Source of the DNA: Candidatus Nealsonbacteria bacterium CG08_land_8_20_14_0_20_36_22
GTDB lineage: Bacteria; Patescibacteriota; Minisyncoccia; Minisyncoccales; GWA2-38-27
Reading direction: 5' to 3'
Length of the DNA: 7,850 nt
Assembly (NCBI GenBank): GCA_002774555.1
Contig: PEYC01000026.1
Coordinates: 1 to 7,850, forward strand
Shown here: positions 5,229 to 7,850 of the stretch, piece by piece
Layout: every line of letters starts with the position of its first letter
Numbering within the stretch: position 1 is the first letter of the stretch
Position numbers and translations under genes: made by a program
The notes under the pieces: generated by a model
The model's database searches: none
The model's input: the letters and a program-made list of their open reading frames with translations, nothing else
Told to the model about the DNA's origin: nothing

Positions 5229-5933
5229 TTAATTTTTTATTCCTTCGTTAAATTTTTGCCAATCGAAATTCCAAGGGTCAGTTTTGCGTGCCGACGCGAT
5301 TTGATTATGCCCTAATATATTTTCTATTTTGTATTTCGAATTTAGTAACTTAACTAATCCTATTAAAGATTTATATTGATGCTCATTTGGTCCTACAGTT
5401 TTAGTATTAATTAATTCAATACCAATAGAGAAATTGTTGATATTAGTTCTTCCATCGGGCATTTTACCTCTTCCCGCATGATAGGCGATATTTTTTTCTT
5501 CTACTAAGTGATATATAATGCCATTGCGATCAATAAGATAATGTGCTGCAACACCATAAATCTTGAATTCATAAATAACACCATCAACGCTATAAGGATT
5601 ATTTCCCAGAACATCGTAACTAGAGTGAATAATAATAGTATCTATTGAACGAGGAGACGACGGTATTTTGTAGCCCCAACTAACAATTTTATTGATAATA
5701 TTTAAGGAATCACTAGGAGTATCACCCCCCCAATCTGTAAAAATATATTCCCCCAAATCTTTTGTAGGAAAGTGCGACCCTAGTTGAGTTTCCAATTGTA
5801 TTTCTGTATTTTTTTGACCCAGAAAAACGAAATAAACGGCAATAGCCAAAAATCCAAAAGAAAAGACAAAGATAAATAAAAGAAGAATTATTTTAATTTC
5901 TTTCCGCAATATCATATTATCAAATAATAACAT
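5229..5933 (-). CDS. Membrane-anchored N-acetylmuramoyl-L-alanine amidase (Amidase_2/AmpD type)
   Basis: The product has 234 residues. Zinc amidases of this family cut the bond between N-acetylmuramic acid and L-alanine in peptidoglycan. A single hydrophobic anchor lies at 13-38, leaving the enzyme outside the membrane. The catalytic domain covers about 97-228. The zinc ligands are visible as H103 (TIIIHSS), H209 (LGHNQIA) and D219 (RKTDPWNFDW), with E173 (SIGIEL) and K217 as the catalytic pair; the H-to-D spacing of 10 and K-to-D spacing of 2 equal those in AmpD. Also typical are HYLIDRNGIIYHLV and AYHAGRG. All key residues are present, so it should be active. A second start at residue 7 (MILRKEIK) is equally possible; neither has a Shine-Dalgarno. 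It is transcribed away from the L,D-transpeptidase across an 88-bp AT-rich gap and converges on the ECF sigma gene. Confidence 0.92.
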   Translation of the reverse strand: MLLFDNMILRKEIKIILLLFIFVFSFGFLAIAVYFVFLGQKNTEIQLETQLGSHFPTKDLGEYIFTDWGGDTPSDSLNIINKIVSWGYKIPSSPRSIDTIIIHSSYDVLGNNPYSVDGVIYEFKIYGVAAHYLIDRNGIIYHLVEEKNIAYHAGRGKMPDGRTNINNFSIGIELINTKTVGPNEHQYKSLIGLVKLLNSKYKIENILGHNQIASARKTDPWNFDWQKFNEGIKN

Positions 5934-6021
5934 TTTTTTGATGTTAAGTGCAATAAAAAGAGCTACTTTTCTTTATTCTAAAAATAAAAAACAAAAATAA
6001 ACTAAACAACTAATATACTAA

Positions 6022-6618
6022 ATGAACCGACATTTTAATTCCATATTAAAAATAACGATTTTTTTACTCCTTGCAGTGGTTCTGGGAATTTTTATTTATA
6101 AGTGGGTTTATCCCCAATTTGAATCCTATTTTGTTCTTAAAATAACTAAGAATCAGCACTCCTCTGAAGAGTTCAAAACTCCTCCGCCGGAGAGTTTGGT
6201 TAAAAATAGTCCTCAGCTCTGTAAAATAACCGAGAATAAGGGAAAAGTCATTAAAGTTGATCTTTCGCAGCAAAAAATGACACTTTGTGAAGATGGAAAA
6301 ATAATAAAAGAATTCTTTGTTTCAACGGGCAAAAAGGAAAACTCTACTCCTAAAGGAAATTTTAGGGTGATTAGCAAATCTACGATGATTTACTCTAAAA
6401 TGACCGATTGTTGGCTGCCCTTTTGGGTTGGTTTTAAAGGAAATTATGGCTTTCATGAAGTGCCAATTTGTGAGGAAGGAGAAAAAAGAATAGGCGAAAA
6501 AGAAATTGGGAAACCAGCTTCGGCCGGCTGTATTAGGTTAAAAATAGGGGAGGCAGAGGATTTTTATCACCGGGTAGAGATTGGGACAAGAATTAAGATT
6601 TACGGCCAAACCCCGTAG
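6022..6618 (+). CDS. L,D-transpeptidase (YkuD family), membrane-anchored
   Basis: The product has 198 residues. It would make 3-3 cross-links in peptidoglycan or attach proteins to it. A signal anchor lies at 10-28 and a Pro-rich linker at about 50-60. The YkuD domain spans 75-195: KVIKVDLSQQKMTLCEDGK, then FVSTGKKENSTPKGNFRV (the usual S-T-G and T-P-x-G-x-F signature), GFHEVP with H145, and SAGCIRL with catalytic C170 and R172. The common motif is S-H-G-C; here the His is Ala, a variant that keeps the cysteine nucleophile. H145 and the motif are slightly farther apart than usual because of an acidic insert (ICEEGEKRIGEKE). Four more cysteines outside the membrane (C67, C89, C130, C150) could form disulfides. 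The last codons and the TAG stop lie in AAACCCCGT, shared with the leader repeat at 4043. It is divergent from the amidase, and the two probably form a wall-remodelling pair. Confidence 0.92.
   Translation: MNRHFNSILKITIFLLLAVVLGIFIYKWVYPQFESYFVLKITKNQHSSEEFKTPPPESLVKNSPQLCKITENKGKVIKVDLSQQKMTLCEDGKIIKEFFVSTGKKENSTPKGNFRVISKSTMIYSKMTDCWLPFWVGFKGNYGFHEVPICEEGEKRIGEKEIGKPASAGCIRLKIGEAEDFYHRVEIGTRIKIYGQTP
6608..6616 (+). repeat. Degenerate copy of the ACCCCGTTAGAA repeat
   Basis: AAACCCCGT equals 4043-4051; the match continues as AGAAGAA against TAGAAAGAA with one base lost. It overlaps the 3' end of the L,D-transpeptidase gene. It is short, so assignment to the family is tentative. Confidence 0.35.
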
Positions 6619-6665
6619 AAGAATTTTGTAATAAAAGGGCCAGTTTCTCGTCATAATTATATAAA

Positions 6666-7409
6666 ATGACTGAAAAAGAACTCATTGCCAAAATTCAAGA
6701 ATTAAGGCAGCTTAAACCCAGACAAGACTGGGTTGTTTTGACTAAAAAGCAGATTTTGGGAGAAGAAAAACCTCAATTTTCTTTTATCGGTTTTTTAAAA
6801 GAACTTCAGAGAGGAGAGAAATTTGCCTTTCAGCATAAGCCGGCTTTTGCTTTTATAACAACGCTTTTGGTCTTAATCGGCGTCTTTGGTTTTGCCCAGA
6901 ATTCGGTGCCTGGCGATTTCCTTTTTTCTTTAAAAAAGCTCGCCGAGCAAGGCCAGACAATTTTTATTTCCGAAAAAGAACAGTCAAAATATAATTTGGA
7001 GGCAGTTAATAAATGTCTTGATGATTTGACTAAAATTGCCCAGGCCAACCAATCCCAGAAATTAGCTTCAGCTATTACAGAATATCAGCAAACCGTTTCC
7101 AAAGCAGTAGAGAGTTTGACCAGAACCGATCCCAAAAAGGACTCCCAGAACTTAAAAGAGCTCGTTGCTGAAGTTAAAAAAATAGAAGAGAAAACCAATA
7201 TAATAAAATCTTTGGGCATAGAGGGGATAGGCGAGAATCAGGAATGGGATAATGCTTTGGCTCAGATTGTGGAAAGAGAAATTAAAGACCTAGAGGAAAC
7301 AACTCTAACAGAGGAACAGCAAGAGGCCTTAATTGAGATTCAAAACGATTACGAAGCAGGAAATTATTCTCAAGCCCTTGAAAAAATTCTATTATTAACA
7401 AACAATTAA
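6666..7409 (+). CDS. Single-pass membrane protein, DUF5667-like; candidate anti-sigma or sigma partner
   Basis: The product has 247 residues. Residues 1-57 are a short, charged, probably cytoplasmic part (ELIAKIQELRQLKPRQDWV). Residues 58-77 are one transmembrane helix (PAFAFITTLLVLIGVFGF). Immediately outside is NSVPGDFLFSLKKLAEQ, the V-P-G-D-x-L-(Y/F)-x-L-K signature of DUF5667-type domains, followed to about 185 by long helices rich in Lys, Glu and Gln. The end (186-247) is also helical. In Patescibacteria and Actinobacteria, proteins of this form often sit next to ECF sigma genes, which suggests an anti-sigma role; here that is inferred from the family and from the sigma gene 1.5 kb upstream, not shown. 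No zinc-binding anti-sigma motif (H-x3-C-x2-C) is visible. The 47-bp gap before it holds no convincing promoter, so it may be co-transcribed with the L,D-transpeptidase. Confidence 0.75.
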   Translation: MTEKELIAKIQELRQLKPRQDWVVLTKKQILGEEKPQFSFIGFLKELQRGEKFAFQHKPAFAFITTLLVLIGVFGFAQNSVPGDFLFSLKKLAEQGQTIFISEKEQSKYNLEAVNKCLDDLTKIAQANQSQKLASAITEYQQTVSKAVESLTRTDPKKDSQNLKELVAEVKKIEEKTNIIKSLGIEGIGENQEWDNALAQIVEREIKDLEETTLTEEQQEALIEIQNDYEAGNYSQALEKILLLTNN

Positions 7410-7411
7410 GA

Positions 7412-7440
7412 GTCGTTAATCGCAGAGGTCGGCTAACGAC
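7412..7440 (+). repeat. GTCGTTA hairpin downstream of the membrane protein gene
   Basis: GTCGTTA (7412-7418) pairs with TAACGAC (7434-7440) around a 15-nt G-rich loop, two bases after the stop codon. The following sequence is A/T-mixed with no U-run, so it is a weak terminator at best. It is GC-rich for this locus and resembles the other palindromic repeats at gene ends. Confidence 0.6.
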
Positions 7441-7482
7441 AATAAATTAAAAATTAATTAATTCCTAAATGAAAAATAAATT

Positions 7483-7850
7483 ATGAAAAAAATATTTTCG
7501 ATTATAACTGTTTTGACCGTTGCGGCAATGATTATTCCTCAGTCAGCTCAGGCTTTAACGGCTGATGAACTAGAGGTCCAGATTAAGGATTTATCGGCTC
7601 AATTATCTGCTTTGCAGACACGGTTAAGCGCTCTTCTTCAGGGAACAACCCCAACAACCACCATTGAAGGTATTCCGGCGGGCTTTACATTTACAAAAAA
7701 CCTTAGCTTGGAGATGAAAGACGCAGATGTGGTTAACCTAAAGATTGTTTTGGCGGCCGAAAATTGTCTTTCCGGCGTAGCCAATACCAATTATTTTGGT
7801 TCAAAAACATTAAAAGCGGTGAAATGCTTCCAATTAAAATACAAGGATGC
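7483..7850 (+). CDS. Secreted protein with coiled coil and peptidoglycan-binding-like domain (3' end outside window)
   Basis: The frame runs from the ATG at 7483 to the window end: 122 codons, no stop. Residues 1-24 are a classic signal peptide (MKKIFSIITVLTVAAMIIP, ending SAQA), with cleavage expected before LTADEL. Residues 26-52 are a heptad-like helix (LEVQIKDLSAQLSALQTRLSALL), then a Thr/Pro linker. Residues 68-122 resemble a PG_binding_1 repeat: FTKNLSLEMKDADVVNLKIVL, then NYFGSKTLKAVKCFQLKY, matching the usual G-x-x-V-x-x-L-Q and FG-x-x-T-x-x-A-V-x-x-F-Q pattern. Cysteines near residues 93 and 114 might pair. It could bind the cell wall and display whatever lies downstream. An ATG at 7469 is not used: its frame stops after five codons. 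Confidence 0.8.
   Translation, partial: MKKIFSIITVLTVAAMIIPQSAQALTADELEVQIKDLSAQLSALQTRLSALLQGTTPTTTIEGIPAGFTFTKNLSLEMKDADVVNLKIVLAAENCLSGVANTNYFGSKTLKAVKCFQLKYKD

Noticed and set aside
5934..6021. Promoters in the divergent amidase/L,D-transpeptidase gap
   Set aside because: Several AT-rich -10-like hexamers exist (for example TATACT at 6014) but none has a properly spaced -35 or leaves room before the start codon.

Overview
The window is AT-rich, with short intergenic gaps, TGA used as an ordinary stop (at 1109, 3979 and 4689) and almost no Shine-Dalgarno sequences. The gene families (an ECF sigma factor with a VPGD-type single-pass membrane partner, an L,D-transpeptidase with an SAGC motif, and secreted ComEA-helix-hairpin-helix/lamin-tail proteins) point to a Patescibacteria (CPR) bacterium, most likely Parcubacteria-like. 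Use of TGA as stop argues against the CPR lineages that recode it as glycine. This placement is inferred from gene style, not from a marker gene.

Layout: (1) 1-399: the 3' end of a sigma-70 family gene and its intrinsic terminator. (2) 412-3979: a good promoter and two translationally coupled genes, a small membrane-anchored protein and a 957-residue exported protein with a ComEA-like DNA-binding helix-hairpin-helix, a polyglycine linker, two lamin-tail domains and a BACON-like domain. (3) 3972-5209: a compact regulatory module. A palindrome is followed by a near-consensus promoter, a 5' leader whose two ends pair over 14 bp right up to the start codon, a DeoR-like winged-helix gene and an ECF sigma gene joined by an ATGA overlap. 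A second copy of the palindrome follows the sigma stop codon. (4) 5229-6618: two divergent envelope genes, a membrane-anchored AmpD-type amidase (minus strand) and an L,D-transpeptidase (plus strand). (5) 6666-7409: a single-pass DUF5667-like protein, a candidate anti-sigma or sigma partner. (6) 7412-7850: a hairpin and the start of a secreted protein with a peptidoglycan-binding-like fold.

A plausible reading is that the winged-helix protein, the ECF sigma and the membrane protein at 6666 form one signalling unit that responds to the envelope, with peptidoglycan-remodelling genes placed between sigma and partner. The most notable DNA-level feature is a set of short palindromic repeat families at gene borders and even inside coding sequence. 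One of them forms the 5' leader of the regulatory operon, with the predicted transcription start falling at the first bases of the left arm.
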